Notes: generated by a model from the sequence alone, not told the origin. Counted from the stretch's first letter, positions 45,514-54,533 are shown. The stretch: DNA of 64,000 nt from DASUNQ01 sp035536455 (GCA_035536455.1 DATLOC010000041.1:186001-250000), one strand, 5' to 3'. Numbers and translations: made by a program.

Positions 45514-46098
45514 ATGAGGCAGCGGCACGAAGTCTACGAAGAGTGGGTGGAGATGGAGGCCGACGGCCTCCTCACCCCCGAGCGGCGGGCGCGGCTGGAG
45601 GCCCACGCCGCCGAGTGCGCGCGCTGTCGCGACGAGCGGCGGGCCCTGGCGCGGCTCGGCGCCCTGCTGCGCGAGACCGAGGTCGCGGTCGAGCCCGGCT
45701 TCCGGGAGCGCGTCGTCGAGCGCCTGCCGGCCGCCGGCTGGGAGGGGCGCCACCCGCGCACCTGGCGGTTGCCGTTCGCCGCCTTCGCTCTCCTCGGCGG
45801 CCTGGCCGCGGCGCTTCTCGGCGGCACCTCGGCGCAGCTCGGGCCCGAGGTCTCGGTGGTGGCGGCGCTCGCCGCCCTGGGCGAGATGGCCCGCGCCGCG
45901 CTGCTCGCCGGCGCCGGCCTCCTGGGCGCCTCGTGGAAGGGCGTCGGGCTGGCGATGGCCGAGCTGCTCGACTCGCCGCTCGACGTCGCCGCGCTCGGCT
46001 TCCTCGTCCTCTGCCTCGACCTGCTGCTGATCTCGCTCCTGCGGCGGCGGCGGCCGGCGACGGCGTCCCCGCCGGAACGGCGATCGACGGTGCGATGA
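45514..46098 (+). CDS. Anti-sigma factor with zinc-finger (zf-HC2-like) domain
   Basis: A 194-residue membrane protein. The N-terminal cytoplasmic part has HAAECARCRDERRALARLGA, the His-x3-Cys-x2-Cys zinc motif of zf-HC2 anti-sigma factors (about residues 32-39). Hydrophobic helices follow (LPFAAFALLGGLAAALLGGT; a second cluster; AALGFLVLCLDLLLISLL), ending in a basic tail. It starts 25 bp after the sigma-factor stop. The pair should control a small envelope regulon. Confidence 0.82.
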   Translation: MRQRHEVYEEWVEMEADGLLTPERRARLEAHAAECARCRDERRALARLGALLRETEVAVEPGFRERVVERLPAAGWEGRHPRTWRLPFAAFALLGGLAAALLGGTSAQLGPEVSVVAALAALGEMARAALLAGAGLLGASWKGVGLAMAELLDSPLDVAALGFLVLCLDLLLISLLRRRRPATASPPERRSTVR

Positions 46099-46108
46099 TG
46101 CGCTCGGG

Positions 46109-47026
46109 ATGACCAGCCGGCACCTGATCGCCTTCTTCGCCGCGTTCCTCCTGATCGCCGCCGCGCCGGCGCCCTCCTCCTCCGACCCCGCCCTCCGCCT
46201 AGAAGCCGGCAGCGTCGCCCGCCGCCAGCTCGTCGCCGTCGGCCGCGATCTCGTCGTCGAAGGCAAGGCGCTCGCCGACGTCGCCGCGCTCCAGGGGTCG
46301 GTCGAGGTCTCGGGGAGCGTGGCGGGCGACGTCGTGGTCCTCTCGGGCGACGCCCGCCTGGGGCCCACCGCGCGGGTCGGCGGCGACGTCTTCGTCGTCG
46401 GCGGCACGCTGCACGCCGCGCCGGGGGCGCGGATCGAGGGGCGCGGCGTCTCCTACCCGACCGCCTCCTCGGCCTGGCTGACCCTCCTCGAAGGCCCCAG
46501 CCTCGGCCTCCCCGCCCACTCGCCGCTCGTCCTCGGCGCCAAGCTCGCCCTCCTCGCCGCCTGGGCCGCGCTCCTGATGCTCCTCTTCGCCACCGCCGGC
46601 CGGCAGCTCCTGGGCACCGCGGCGAGCGTCCGCCGCGAGCCCTTCCGCGGCTTCTTCATCGGCCTGACGGGCGTCGTGGCGCTTCTCTTGACCGCGCTCT
46701 TCTTCAGCGCCTTCGCCGGCGCCGTCCTCGCCCTGCCGCTCCTGGTGCTGGTCGTCCTCCTCGCCCTGCTCCTGAAGCTCTGGGGGATGGTGGCGGTCTT
46801 CTGCGCCCTCGGCGACTGGACGGCCCGCCGCCTCTTTCGCCGCCCGCGGCCGCGGCCGATCAACGCCGCGACGCTCGGCCTGCTCCTCCTGGGCGCGCTC
46901 AAGTTCGTGCCGCTGGTCGGCGTCTGGACGTGGACCGCCGCCAGCCTGATCGGCGTCGGCGCCACCCTGGCGACCAAGTTCGGCCGCTACGAGCCCTGGT
47001 TCGCCCTCTCCGCCGCGGAGGGGTAG
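46109..47026 (+). CDS. Membrane protein with bactofilin/polymer-like N-terminal repeats
   Basis: A 305-residue protein with a signal peptide (LIAFFAAFLLIAAAPAPSSS). The next 90 residues form short beta turns of the kind seen in bactofilins and polymer-forming cytoskeletal proteins (GRDLVVEGKALADVAALQGS; GSVAGDVVVLSGDARLGPTA; VGGDVFVVGGTLHAAPGARI). The C-terminal two-thirds has about five membrane helices. It starts 10 bp after the anti-sigma gene and is probably in the same operon, perhaps part of the envelope-stress circuit. Confidence 0.72.
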   Translation: MTSRHLIAFFAAFLLIAAAPAPSSSDPALRLEAGSVARRQLVAVGRDLVVEGKALADVAALQGSVEVSGSVAGDVVVLSGDARLGPTARVGGDVFVVGGTLHAAPGARIEGRGVSYPTASSAWLTLLEGPSLGLPAHSPLVLGAKLALLAAWAALLMLLFATAGRQLLGTAASVRREPFRGFFIGLTGVVALLLTALFFSAFAGAVLALPLLVLVVLLALLLKLWGMVAVFCALGDWTARRLFRRPRPRPINAATLGLLLLGALKFVPLVGVWTWTAASLIGVGATLATKFGRYEPWFALSAAEG

Positions 47027-47039
47027 CCCGCGCACGCCG

Positions 47040-47058
47040 CTGCTCACGCCATGAGCAG
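47040..47058 (+). terminator. Short hairpin after the sigma-factor operon
   Basis: Perfect 7-bp stem CTGCTCA/TGAGCAG with a 5-nt loop, 14 bp after the preceding stop. No U-tract; terminator role uncertain. Confidence 0.35.
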
Positions 47059-47131
47059 TCGGTGCGAAGCGGCGGACAATCTCGCTTGACAGCTTGCGCG
47101 TACACTCGGCCCACTTCAGAGGCAAACGCGC

Positions 47132-47602
47132 ATGATCTGCGAGCCCGGTTCCCGCGCCGCGCTGCCCGACGTCCTGGACCTCTTCCACCGTAGCCGCGCT
47201 CTGCGCGACGACGATCCGGCGCAGTCGGTCGAGCTGGCGCGCCGCGCCGCGGACCTCGCCGAGGCGCTCGACCAGGAGCTCCTGGGATCGGACGAGGTCG
47301 CCGATCTCCAGGCGCGGGCCTGGATGGAGGTCGGGGACGCCTACCGCGCCGCCGGCGACCTCTTCGCCGCCGAGGCGACGTTCGCCCACGCCACGGTCGT
47401 CCGCCGCGAGGGGACGGGCGACCCGCTGCTGCGCGCCCTGCTGCTCGAACACCGGGCCGCGCTCTTCAGCGAGCTCGGCCGCGCCGCCGAAGCGCAGGCC
47501 TTCCTCGAGACGGCGCGGCAGGCGTACGCGGAGGCGGGCGACCGGCGCCTGGCCGGGCGCATCCTCAAGACCGGTTTCGGCCGCCGGCCCAGCGCGGCGT
47601 AA
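47132..47602 (+). CDS. Small TPR-like protein
   Basis: A 156-residue soluble helical protein without a signal peptide. Two or three TPR-like helix pairs can be seen: DPAQSVELARRAADLAEALD, ARAWMEVGDAYRAAGDLFAA, EHRAALFSELGRAAEAQAFL and LETARQAYAEAGDRRLAGRI. Proteins of this type occur next to ECF sigma or signalling genes in Acidobacteriota, but no function is known. Upstream, TACACT at 47101-47106 may be a -10, 25 nt before the ATG. Confidence 0.62.
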   Translation: MICEPGSRAALPDVLDLFHRSRALRDDDPAQSVELARRAADLAEALDQELLGSDEVADLQARAWMEVGDAYRAAGDLFAAEATFAHATVVRREGTGDPLLRALLLEHRAALFSELGRAAEAQAFLETARQAYAEAGDRRLAGRILKTGFGRRPSAA

Positions 47603-47658
47603 GCGCCGCGCGCCGCCAAGCCCGCCGAGGAGGCGGTGGTAGGGTACGCCGCGCCCCG

Positions 47659-50600
47659 ATGTGTTCCCTTCCCGCGCGCGCTTCCCTGCTGCTCTTCGGC
47701 TCGGGCTTCTGCGCCCTCGTTTACCAGACCGCCTGGCTGCGCATGCTGCGCCTGGTGTTCGGCGCATCCACCGCCTCGTCGGCCGCGGTCCTCGCCATCT
47801 TCATGGCCGGGCTCGGCTTCGGGAGCCTGCTCCTCGGCCCGCGCGCCGACCGCAAGCCGGTGCCGCTCCTCTTCTACGCCTACCTCGAGGCCGGGATCGC
47901 CGTCGCGGCCGGGCTCTCGCCCTGGCTGATCGCCCTCGTTCGCGACCTCTACATCGCGCTCGGCGGCAGCGCGCGAATGGGGCTCGCCGCCGGCACCGGC
48001 GTGCGGCTCCTCTTCGCGGCGCTGGTCCTCGGCGTCCCCACCTTCCTGATGGGCGGCACGCTCCCCGCCGTGGCGCGGGCGGTCGAGCGCACGGCCGACC
48101 GCGGCCGGCGCCTGGTCGGCCTCCTCTACGCCGCCAACACTCTCGGCGCGGTCGCCGGCGCCGTCGTCACCACCTTCTTCGCGCTCGAGGTCCTGGGGAC
48201 GCGGAAGAGCATCTGGGTCGCGGCGCTGGTCAACCTGCTCGTCGCGCTCGCGGCGCGGCGGATGGCGCTCGGACCGGCGGCGGCGGAGGCCGCGGAAGCG
48301 CCGGCCGCCCCGGCCCCGGTGGAGACGGCGCCGGCGGCCGTGGAGGTACCGCCGGCCGTCGACGTGCCGCCCGCCGAGGGCGCGGTCACGCCGGCGCGCT
48401 GGCTGGTGCCGACCGCGGCCGCCCTCGTCGGCTTCGCGTTCCTGCTCATGGAGCTGGTCTGGTACCGCATGCTGGCGCCGATCCTCGGCGGCTCCTCCTA
48501 CACCTTCGGCTTGATCCTAGCGGTGGCGCTTTTGGGCATCGGCCTCGGCGGCTTCGTCTACGGCGCGCAGCCGCGCCGGCGGCGGCCGACGCTGCTCGCC
48601 TTCGCCGGCACCTGCGCGCTGGAGGCGCTCTTCCTCGTCCTGCCCTTCGCCCTGGGCGACCGGCTGGCGGTCCTCGCCGCGATCCTGCGGCCGCTCGGCA
48701 ACGCTGGCTTCGCCGCCCTCGTCCTGGCCTGGGCGCTTGTCACCATCGTCGTCGTGCTGCCGGCGGCGCTGGTGGCCGGCTACCAGTTCCCGCTCCTGAT
48801 CGGCCTCCTCGGCAGCGGCCGGCGGCGGGTGGGGCGCGAGGTGGGCATCACCTACGCCGCCAACACCGTCGGGGCGGTGGTGGGCTCGATCGCCGGCGGC
48901 TTCGGCCTCCTGCCGCTGCTCACGGCGCCGGGCGTCTGGCGGCTGGTCGCGGTCCTCCTCGTCGCGCTCGCCGCGCTGGCGGCGCTCGCCGACCTGCGCG
49001 CCGGCGCGCCGCGCCGCGCCGCCCTCCTCCCCGCCGCAGCCGGCGCCCTCGCCCTCCTCCTTTGCGCCGCCGTCGGCCCCACCGCCTTCTGGCGCCACGG
49101 CGCCATCGGCGCCGGCCGCATGCCCACCGTCTGGGACGGGCCGAACGACCTGCGGCGCGCCATCCACGAGCGGCGCCAGGGGATGGTCTGGGAGCGCGAC
49201 GGCGTCGAGAGCAGCGTCGCCCTGATGGCCGCCGACGACTACGCCTTCCTGGTCAACGGCAAGTCCGACGGCAGCGCGCGCGGCGACGCGCCGACGCAGG
49301 TGATGAGCGGCCTCGTCGGCACCATGCTCCACCCCCACCCCCGCCGCAGCCTGGTCATCGGCCTCGGCACCGGCTCGACCGCGGGGTGGCTCGCCGAGGT
49401 GCCGACGATGGAGCGCGTGGACGTCGTCGAGCTCGAGCCAGCGGTTCTGGAGGTGGCGCGCGCCTGCGACGGCGTCAACCACCACGTCCTCTCGCACCCC
49501 AAGGTGCGGGTCGAGATCGGCGACGGGCGCGAGCTCCTGCTCACCACCGGCGAGCGCTACGACGTCATCTTCTCCGAGCCCTCGAACCCCTACCGCGCCG
49601 GCGTGGCGAGCCTCTTCACCGAGGACTTCTACCGCGCCGCCATCGAGCGCCTGGCGCCGGGCGGCATCTTCGCGCAGTGGCTCCAGGGCTACGAGGTCGA
49701 CGCGCAGCTCGTCCGCACCGTCTACGCCACCTTGGGCACGGTCTTCCCCTCGATCGAGAGCTGGCAGGTGAGCGAGGTGGACCTGCTCCTCCTCGCCAGC
49801 CGCGAGCCGCTGCGCCACGACGTCGCGCGGGTGCGCGCTCGCGCCGCGCAAGAGCCCTACCGCAGCGCCCTCGACTGGACCTGGGGGGTCGGCGGCGCCG
49901 AGGGCTTCTACACCGGCTACACCGCCGCGCCTGCGCTGGCCCGCGCCCTCGGCGCCGAGGAGGGCCGCTGGCGCAACACCGACGACCGCTCGATCCTCGA
50001 GTTCGGCTTCGCCCGCAACCTCGGGCGGACCGGCCTCTTCAAGATCGCCCAGCTCCGCCAGCTGGCGCAGGCGCGCGGCGCCGGCCGGCCGCCGCTCGCC
50101 GCCGGCCGGCTGGACTGGAACCGGCTCGACGAGCTGCGCTCCGCCCGCCTCGCCTGGTTCGGCGCCGGGCTGGCGCCGCCGGCGCCGGACGTCGAGCGGG
50201 ACGCCGCGCTGCGCCAGACCGCGCGCCTGGCCTGGATCGAAGGGCGCATCGCGCGCGCCTGCGCCGCCTGGCGGCAGCAGCCGGCGGCGCCGGACTCCCA
50301 CCTCGACCGCCTGCTCCTCGCCGAGTGCCTGGCGGCGGCCGGCGACGCGGCGGCGGTGCCGGCGGCCGAGGCGCTGCGCCGCCACCAGCCACTGGAGGCC
50401 GAGCTGGTGCTCGCCGTCCTCGACCAGGCGGCCGGCCGGCCGGCGGCCGCGGGGCGGCGGCTCCTCGGCGTCGCCAAAGCCCTGCGCACCGATCCCTGGA
50501 TCCACATGCAGTTCGGCGGTCGCGTGTGGCGCGTCGCCGTGCCGGTGGCGCAGGCCGACCCGGCCGTCGGCCTCGAGCTCTTCCACGCCCTCGCCAAGCC

Positions 50601-50883
50601 CTGGGCCGCCGGCCTCTTCGACTTCCCGCGCCTGCAGCTCCGCATGGACCTGGCGCGCACCCTCCGTCGCCCCGACCTCTGCGTCGAGACCGTCGTCCCC
50701 TTCGAGCCGCACGTCCCCTGGGACCGCAGCTTCCTCACCCACCGCGCCGACTGCTACCGCCGCTTCGACCACCCCTTCGCCGCCCGCGCCGCGCGCGAGT
50801 TGGAGGAGTTCCTCGCCGCCGCCCCGCCGGAGCTGGCGGAGCGGCTGGCGCCGCCCGCCCCGCGGCAGATGGGTAGTCGCTAG
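47659..50883 (+). CDS. Membrane-embedded spermidine synthase-like protein
   Basis: A 1074-residue three-part protein. Residues 1-480 contain two six-helix membrane modules (SLLLFGSGFCALVYQTAWLR; later FLLMELVWYRMLAPILGGSS), as in membrane spermidine-synthase-like proteins. About residues 490-740 form a Rossmann methyltransferase-type domain of the spermidine synthase family: SLVIGLGTGSTAGWLAEVPT, VDVVELEPAVLEVARAC and DVIFSEPSNPYRAGVASLFT. The last 300 residues are helical and TPR-like. Family members are common in Acidobacteriota, but the substrate is unknown and need not be a polyamine. A second long frame at +2 is a shadow. Confidence 0.85.
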   Translation: MCSLPARASLLLFGSGFCALVYQTAWLRMLRLVFGASTASSAAVLAIFMAGLGFGSLLLGPRADRKPVPLLFYAYLEAGIAVAAGLSPWLIALVRDLYIALGGSARMGLAAGTGVRLLFAALVLGVPTFLMGGTLPAVARAVERTADRGRRLVGLLYAANTLGAVAGAVVTTFFALEVLGTRKSIWVAALVNLLVALAARRMALGPAAAEAAEAPAAPAPVETAPAAVEVPPAVDVPPAEGAVTPARWLVPTAAALVGFAFLLMELVWYRMLAPILGGSSYTFGLILAVALLGIGLGGFVYGAQPRRRRPTLLAFAGTCALEALFLVLPFALGDRLAVLAAILRPLGNAGFAALVLAWALVTIVVVLPAALVAGYQFPLLIGLLGSGRRRVGREVGITYAANTVGAVVGSIAGGFGLLPLLTAPGVWRLVAVLLVALAALAALADLRAGAPRRAALLPAAAGALALLLCAAVGPTAFWRHGAIGAGRMPTVWDGPNDLRRAIHERRQGMVWERDGVESSVALMAADDYAFLVNGKSDGSARGDAPTQVMSGLVGTMLHPHPRRSLVIGLGTGSTAGWLAEVPTMERVDVVELEPAVLEVARACDGVNHHVLSHPKVRVEIGDGRELLLTTGERYDVIFSEPSNPYRAGVASLFTEDFYRAAIERLAPGGIFAQWLQGYEVDAQLVRTVYATLGTVFPSIESWQVSEVDLLLLASREPLRHDVARVRARAAQEPYRSALDWTWGVGGAEGFYTGYTAAPALARALGAEEGRWRNTDDRSILEFGFARNLGRTGLFKIAQLRQLAQARGAGRPPLAAGRLDWNRLDELRSARLAWFGAGLAPPAPDVERDAALRQTARLAWIEGRIARACAAWRQQPAAPDSHLDRLLLAECLAAAGDAAAVPAAEALRRHQPLEAELVLAVLDQAAGRPAAAGRRLLGVAKALRTDPWIHMQFGGRVWRVAVPVAQADPAVGLELFHALAKPWAAGLFDFPRLQLRMDLARTLRRPDLCVETVVPFEPHVPWDRSFLTHRADCYRRFDHPFAARAARELEEFLAAAPPELAERLAPPAPRQMGSR

Positions 50884-50890
50884 GGTCTTG

Positions 50891-50896
50891 TAAGCT
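50891..50896 (+). promoter_or_regulatory. TAAGCT -10-like element of the 3-hydroxyacyl-CoA dehydrogenase gene (leaderless type)
   Basis: TAAGCT ends 7 nt before ATG 50904. Confidence 0.45.
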
Positions 50897-50903
50897 CGCG
50901 GGC

Positions 50904-51770
50904 ATGGGAGGGGTGCAAGAGGTCCGCACGATCGGCGTGGTCGGCGCCGGGACGATGGGGCAGGGGATCGCGCAGGTGGCGGCGCAGAGCGGCTACGACG
51001 TCGTGCTGGTGGACGCCGCGGCGCCGGCGCTGGAGCGGGGGCGGGCGCAGATCGACAAGGGCCTCGACCGGCTGGTCGCCAAGGGGAAGCTGGCGCAAGC
51101 GGAGCGCGAAGCCGCCGGTGCGCGGATCGCCGCGCACGGCGAGCTCGGGTCGCTCGCCGGCGCCGACCTGGTCGTCGAGGCGGTCGTCGAGCGGCTGGAG
51201 GTCAAGCGGTCGGTCCTGACCGAGCTCGACCGACTCTGCCCGCCGGCGACGATCCTGGCCTCGAACACCAGCTCGATCTCGATCACCAAGCTGGCGGCGG
51301 CCACCGGCCGCCCCGGCAAGATCATCGGCATGCACTTCATGAACCCCGTGCCGGTGATGCAGCTCGTCGAGGTGATCCGCGGCCTCGCCACCGACCAGGA
51401 GACCTACGACACCGTCGAGGCCGCGGCCCGGCGCATGGGCAAGACCCCGGTCGAGGTGCACGACGCTCCCGGCTTCGTGTCCAACCGGGTGCTGATGCCG
51501 ATGATCAACGAGGCGGTCTTCTGCTTGCAGGAGGGGGTGGGGAAGGCGGAGGCGATCGACGAGGTGATGAAGCTGGGCATGAACCACCCGATGGGGCCGC
51601 TGGCGCTCGCCGACCTGATCGGCCTCGACGTCTGCCTCGACATCCTGCGCGTCCTCCAGCAGGGCTTCGGCGACCCCAAGTACCGCCCCTGCCCGCTGCT
51701 GGCGAAGATGGTCGACGCCGGCCACCTCGGACGGAAGACCGGACGCGGCTTTTATACGTACTCTGCATGA
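50904..51770 (+). CDS. 3-hydroxybutyryl-CoA dehydrogenase
   Basis: A 288-residue NAD(P)-dependent enzyme that interconverts acetoacetyl-CoA and 3-hydroxybutyryl-CoA. Motifs: IGVVGAGTMGQGIAQVAA (nucleotide-binding Gly residues), ADLVVEAVVERLEVKRSVLT, ILASNTSSISITKLA, the catalytic-His segment GMHFMNPVPVMQLVEVI, APGFVSNRVLMPMINEAVF and MNHPMGPLALADLIGLD. Length fits Hbd/PaaH. Its stop overlaps the start of the TPR gene (ATGA), with no obvious functional link. Confidence 0.95.
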   Translation: MGGVQEVRTIGVVGAGTMGQGIAQVAAQSGYDVVLVDAAAPALERGRAQIDKGLDRLVAKGKLAQAEREAAGARIAAHGELGSLAGADLVVEAVVERLEVKRSVLTELDRLCPPATILASNTSSISITKLAAATGRPGKIIGMHFMNPVPVMQLVEVIRGLATDQETYDTVEAAARRMGKTPVEVHDAPGFVSNRVLMPMINEAVFCLQEGVGKAEAIDEVMKLGMNHPMGPLALADLIGLDVCLDILRVLQQGFGDPKYRPCPLLAKMVDAGHLGRKTGRGFYTYSA

Positions 51771-53617
51771 TGTATTGCCAGGTCTGCGGCACCCTAAACC
51801 CGGACGAAGAGGAGTTCTGCTCCCGCTGCCACCAGAAGCTCCTGGTGCTCTCGGGGGTGGCGCTCGAAGAGGACAGCTCCTACGAGGAGTCCTCCGAGGA
51901 GAGCTTCTCCTTCGACGAGCACCTCCTCGAGCGGATCTCGATCCTCGAGGAGGCGGTCAAGCGCACCGCCGAGACCGTGCGCCAGCTCCTGGGCGCCCTG
52001 CACAAGCAGGAGCGGAACCTCCTCATCAACCAGACCGGCATGACGACGCTGCGCGAGCTCCTCGAGCAGAAGCAGGTCATCGGCTGGGACGAGTGGAACG
52101 AGCTCTGGGAGTCCAAGATGGACTACCAGCTCCTGGCGCTCGAGAAGCGCGAGCGCTTCCTCTCGATCAAGGAGCGCATCGCCGCCCTCCACCACGGCGA
52201 CAAGCGGAAGATCTTCCTGCAGCACCTGGAGGACGCCGAGTACGCGCTCTTCGCCTTCGACATCGAGCGCGCGGTGCGGGCGCTCGAAGCCGCCCACAAG
52301 CTCGACCGCGACAACTACGAGCTGGCGTACTTCCTCGGCGAGACCCACTTCAACGAGGGGGAGCCCGACCAGGCCCTCGCCTACTTCGGGCGCGTGCTCG
52401 AGATCAAGCCCGACCACTACGAGGGGCTGGTCTACAGCGGCGTCATCCTCTACGAGCGCGGCGAGCACGCCCGCGCCGAGGAGAGCCTGAAGCGCGCCGT
52501 CGCCCTCTACCCCGAGACCTTCCTCCCCAACTTCAGCCTCGGCGCGGTCTACGCCAGCCAGGGGAACCTGTCCAAGGCGGTGCTCTTCCTCGAGCGGGCG
52601 GTCAAGGTCGATTCGGTGCCGCAGGCGCGCTTCCTCCTGGGGAGCTGCCTCTACGAGATGGGGCGCCTGTCGCAGGCCATCGTCCACCTGCAGGAGGCGG
52701 TGCGGCTCGACCCGGCCTTCGAGGAGGCGCACCACCTGCTCGGCCTCACCTACCTCGACCGGCACTGGAACCGCAAGGCGCTCGACGCCTTCCGCCGCGC
52801 CCAGCGCTTGAACCCCAAGAAGCTCCAGTACCAGGACCTCGTGCGCTACCTCTCGGGGCAGGCCGGCGGGCCGCTGCCGCAGGTGCAGGGGGAGGCCTCT
52901 TCCTGGCTGCTCAAGGGGGAGGAGGCGCTCAAGCGCGACAACCTCAAGCTCGCCCTGACCTGCTACCGGCGGGCGCTGTCGCTCGAGCCCGACAACCCGA
53001 CGCTGCTGATGTCCTACGCCCTCCTCTGCCTCCACCTCGACCGCAGTCAGGAGATCGAGCTGGTGACGCAGAAGGTGCTCGACTTGAAGCCCGGCGAGAT
53101 GCTCGAGGCCACCGCCACCGCCACGCTCATCGAGTCGCTGCGCAGTCAGGGGAAGTACCGCGAGGGCAACCGCGTCGGCCGCCGCCTGCTCGACGAGGGG
53201 CGCTCGAGCTTCGCCAAGTCGATCGCCTACTACGAGATGGCCTACAACCTGGCGGAGATGGAGGAGGACCTCGACGAGGCCCTCGACTTCGCCCGCCGCG
53301 CCGTCGAGCACTCGCCCGAGGAGCTCAAGCAGTTCCCGCTCGCCGCCCTCGGTTGGGTGCACTACAAGCGCAAGGAGTTCGACAAGGCGATCGACTTCCT
53401 GTCGCGCTCGAGCGAGCTGGGGCCGACCTCGACGACCCTCACCCACCTCGGCATGGCGCTCCTCGCCTCCGGCGAGGAGGACCGGGCGCGCAACGTCCTC
53501 GCCCACGCGCGCACCCTCGGCGGCGGCCGCGGCGAGGGGCTCGAGGAGAAGATGATGGAGTGGATGAAGGACTCGACGCGCCTCCTCGAGCGCGTCCGCC
53601 GCGGGCAGCGGAAGTAG
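51767..53617 (+). CDS. TPR-repeat protein with N-terminal zinc ribbon
   Basis: A 616-residue cytoplasmic protein. Residues 1-24 hold a zinc ribbon, CQVCGTLNPDEEEFCSRC. A Glu/Ser-rich and helical region follows (about 30-150), then eight or more TPRs (YELAYFLGETHFNEGEPDQA; LPNFSLGAVYASQGNLSKAV; EEAHHLLGLTYLDRHWNRKA; LMSYALLCLHLDRSQEIELV). The function is unknown; the zinc ribbon and TPRs suggest a scaffold. It is coupled to the dehydrogenase by ATGA overlap. Confidence 0.82.
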   Translation: MMYCQVCGTLNPDEEEFCSRCHQKLLVLSGVALEEDSSYEESSEESFSFDEHLLERISILEEAVKRTAETVRQLLGALHKQERNLLINQTGMTTLRELLEQKQVIGWDEWNELWESKMDYQLLALEKRERFLSIKERIAALHHGDKRKIFLQHLEDAEYALFAFDIERAVRALEAAHKLDRDNYELAYFLGETHFNEGEPDQALAYFGRVLEIKPDHYEGLVYSGVILYERGEHARAEESLKRAVALYPETFLPNFSLGAVYASQGNLSKAVLFLERAVKVDSVPQARFLLGSCLYEMGRLSQAIVHLQEAVRLDPAFEEAHHLLGLTYLDRHWNRKALDAFRRAQRLNPKKLQYQDLVRYLSGQAGGPLPQVQGEASSWLLKGEEALKRDNLKLALTCYRRALSLEPDNPTLLMSYALLCLHLDRSQEIELVTQKVLDLKPGEMLEATATATLIESLRSQGKYREGNRVGRRLLDEGRSSFAKSIAYYEMAYNLAEMEEDLDEALDFARRAVEHSPEELKQFPLAALGWVHYKRKEFDKAIDFLSRSSELGPTSTTLTHLGMALLASGEEDRARNVLAHARTLGGGRGEGLEEKMMEWMKDSTRLLERVRRGQRK

Positions 53618-53636
53618 CGCGCCGCACTGCGGCGGG

Positions 53637-53688
53637 TCACCCTGAGCGCAGCCAAGGATCTGGGCGGAGGGCGCGCTGCCGCGGCGGA
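53637..53688 (+). repeat. Dispersed intergenic repeat, copy 2
   Basis: CACCCTGAGCGCAGCCAAGG followed by ATCTGGGCGGAGGG and CTGCCGCGGCGG; matches the minus strand of 6725-6772. The remainder of 53689-53893 is lower in GC and shows no gene. Confidence 0.6.
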
Positions 53689-53893
53689 TAACAAGGGTCC
53701 TAGGCTCACAGCGCGACGGGCGCGGCCGATACTCTCCCTCGCCGTTAGCACGCAATCCAAACTGCAGAGGCGTGCGTTGTGGAGTCATTGAGCGGTAGGG
53801 AGTGGTAGCCTTTAGTATGTCTGCGCGTGCGACGGCAATAATTCCCCGTGTGGCCGAGGTCGTCCGAATTCTTAGATCTAAAGGAGGTAGCTA

Positions 53894-54350
53894 ATGACTG
53901 GATGGCGGCCAGTAATTCGTTGCACGCTTCCCGTGGTTCTCAGCTCAGCAGTTTTCTTCTCCTGTGGCCGCAATCCAGAGCCAGCTCCGGTGCGTTTTGA
54001 AATTAGAGGGCTGAGATTAGAGGCGCGCGACGACGAGTACACTACAGACTTCACTCACAGAGCGAATATCGTGGCCTTAGGCGAGAGTTCAGTGGCCAAG
54101 CTACCTTAGTGGTCTCAGTGCGGGTAACACGTGTCTCGGGAGGAGATCCCGAGAGATCTGGTGCATTTCCGGTCGACTTCGCGCTGGTTGTACGTGATGG
54201 TATCGGAGACTTAGAACTGTTCGAGGGTCGAGATTCAAGAAGACTGACTATCGAGAGGCCGAGACTTGGGAACCGGAGAAGATCAAAGTTTTCCTTACGG
54301 CATTCATTCCTCTTGCCCCGATAGTTGATGTAGAGGCGCAGTCCTCCTAG
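53894..54350 (+). pseudogene. Frameshifted lipoprotein gene in a low-GC patch
   Basis: An almost perfect ribosome site (AAAGGAGG, 53879-53886) precedes ATG 53894. The first frame gives a lipoprotein signal (VVLSSAVFFSCGRNPEP) and stops at 54109. A second frame then continues (GQATLVVSVRVTRVSGGDPE; FALVVRDGIGDLELFEG), and a third gives a convincing end (EPEKIKVFLTAFIPLAPIVD, stop TAG 54348-54350). Two frameshifts in a single ancestral gene of about 150 residues explain this best. GC content is well below the genome level, suggesting acquired DNA. No family recognised. Confidence 0.55.
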
Positions 54351-54369
54351 CTCCGGTAGTCATGCCGCC

Positions 54370-54533
54370 GTGGACTGGGGCTTCCCGGTGAACCTCTCGG
54401 GCATCGAGGCGCCGACCGAGGACGGCATCCTCGACGGCCTCTCGGCGACGCCGCAGTCGCCAACGCGCTCTTCGCCGCCACCGGCCAGCGCGTCCGGCGC
54501 CTGCCGCTGCGCCGCGCCGGCCTCGTCGCCTGA
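54370..54533 (+). pseudogene. Remnant of a molybdopterin-dependent aldehyde/xanthine dehydrogenase large subunit
   Basis: One frame reads DWGFPVNLSGIEAPTEDGIL then DGLSA, and after a frame change the sequence gives DAAVANALFAATGQRVRRLP followed by LRRAGLVA and TGA (54531-54533). Both resemble the C-terminal region of IorB/XdhA-type molybdenum subunits, but the roughly 80-100 residues that should lie between are missing. It is a deletion scar just before proS; 54534-54600 holds only the proS leader. Confidence 0.5.

Noticed and set aside
47086..47106. Promoter TTGACA...TACACT upstream of the small TPR gene
   Set aside because: The hexamers are only 9 nt apart, too close for a -35/-10 pair; TACACT alone may still be a -10.
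47661..50876. A second 1071-residue gene overlapping the spermidine-synthase-like gene
   Set aside because: It is a +2 shadow frame rich in Arg, Ala and Pro with no domain; the other frame has clear helices and motifs.
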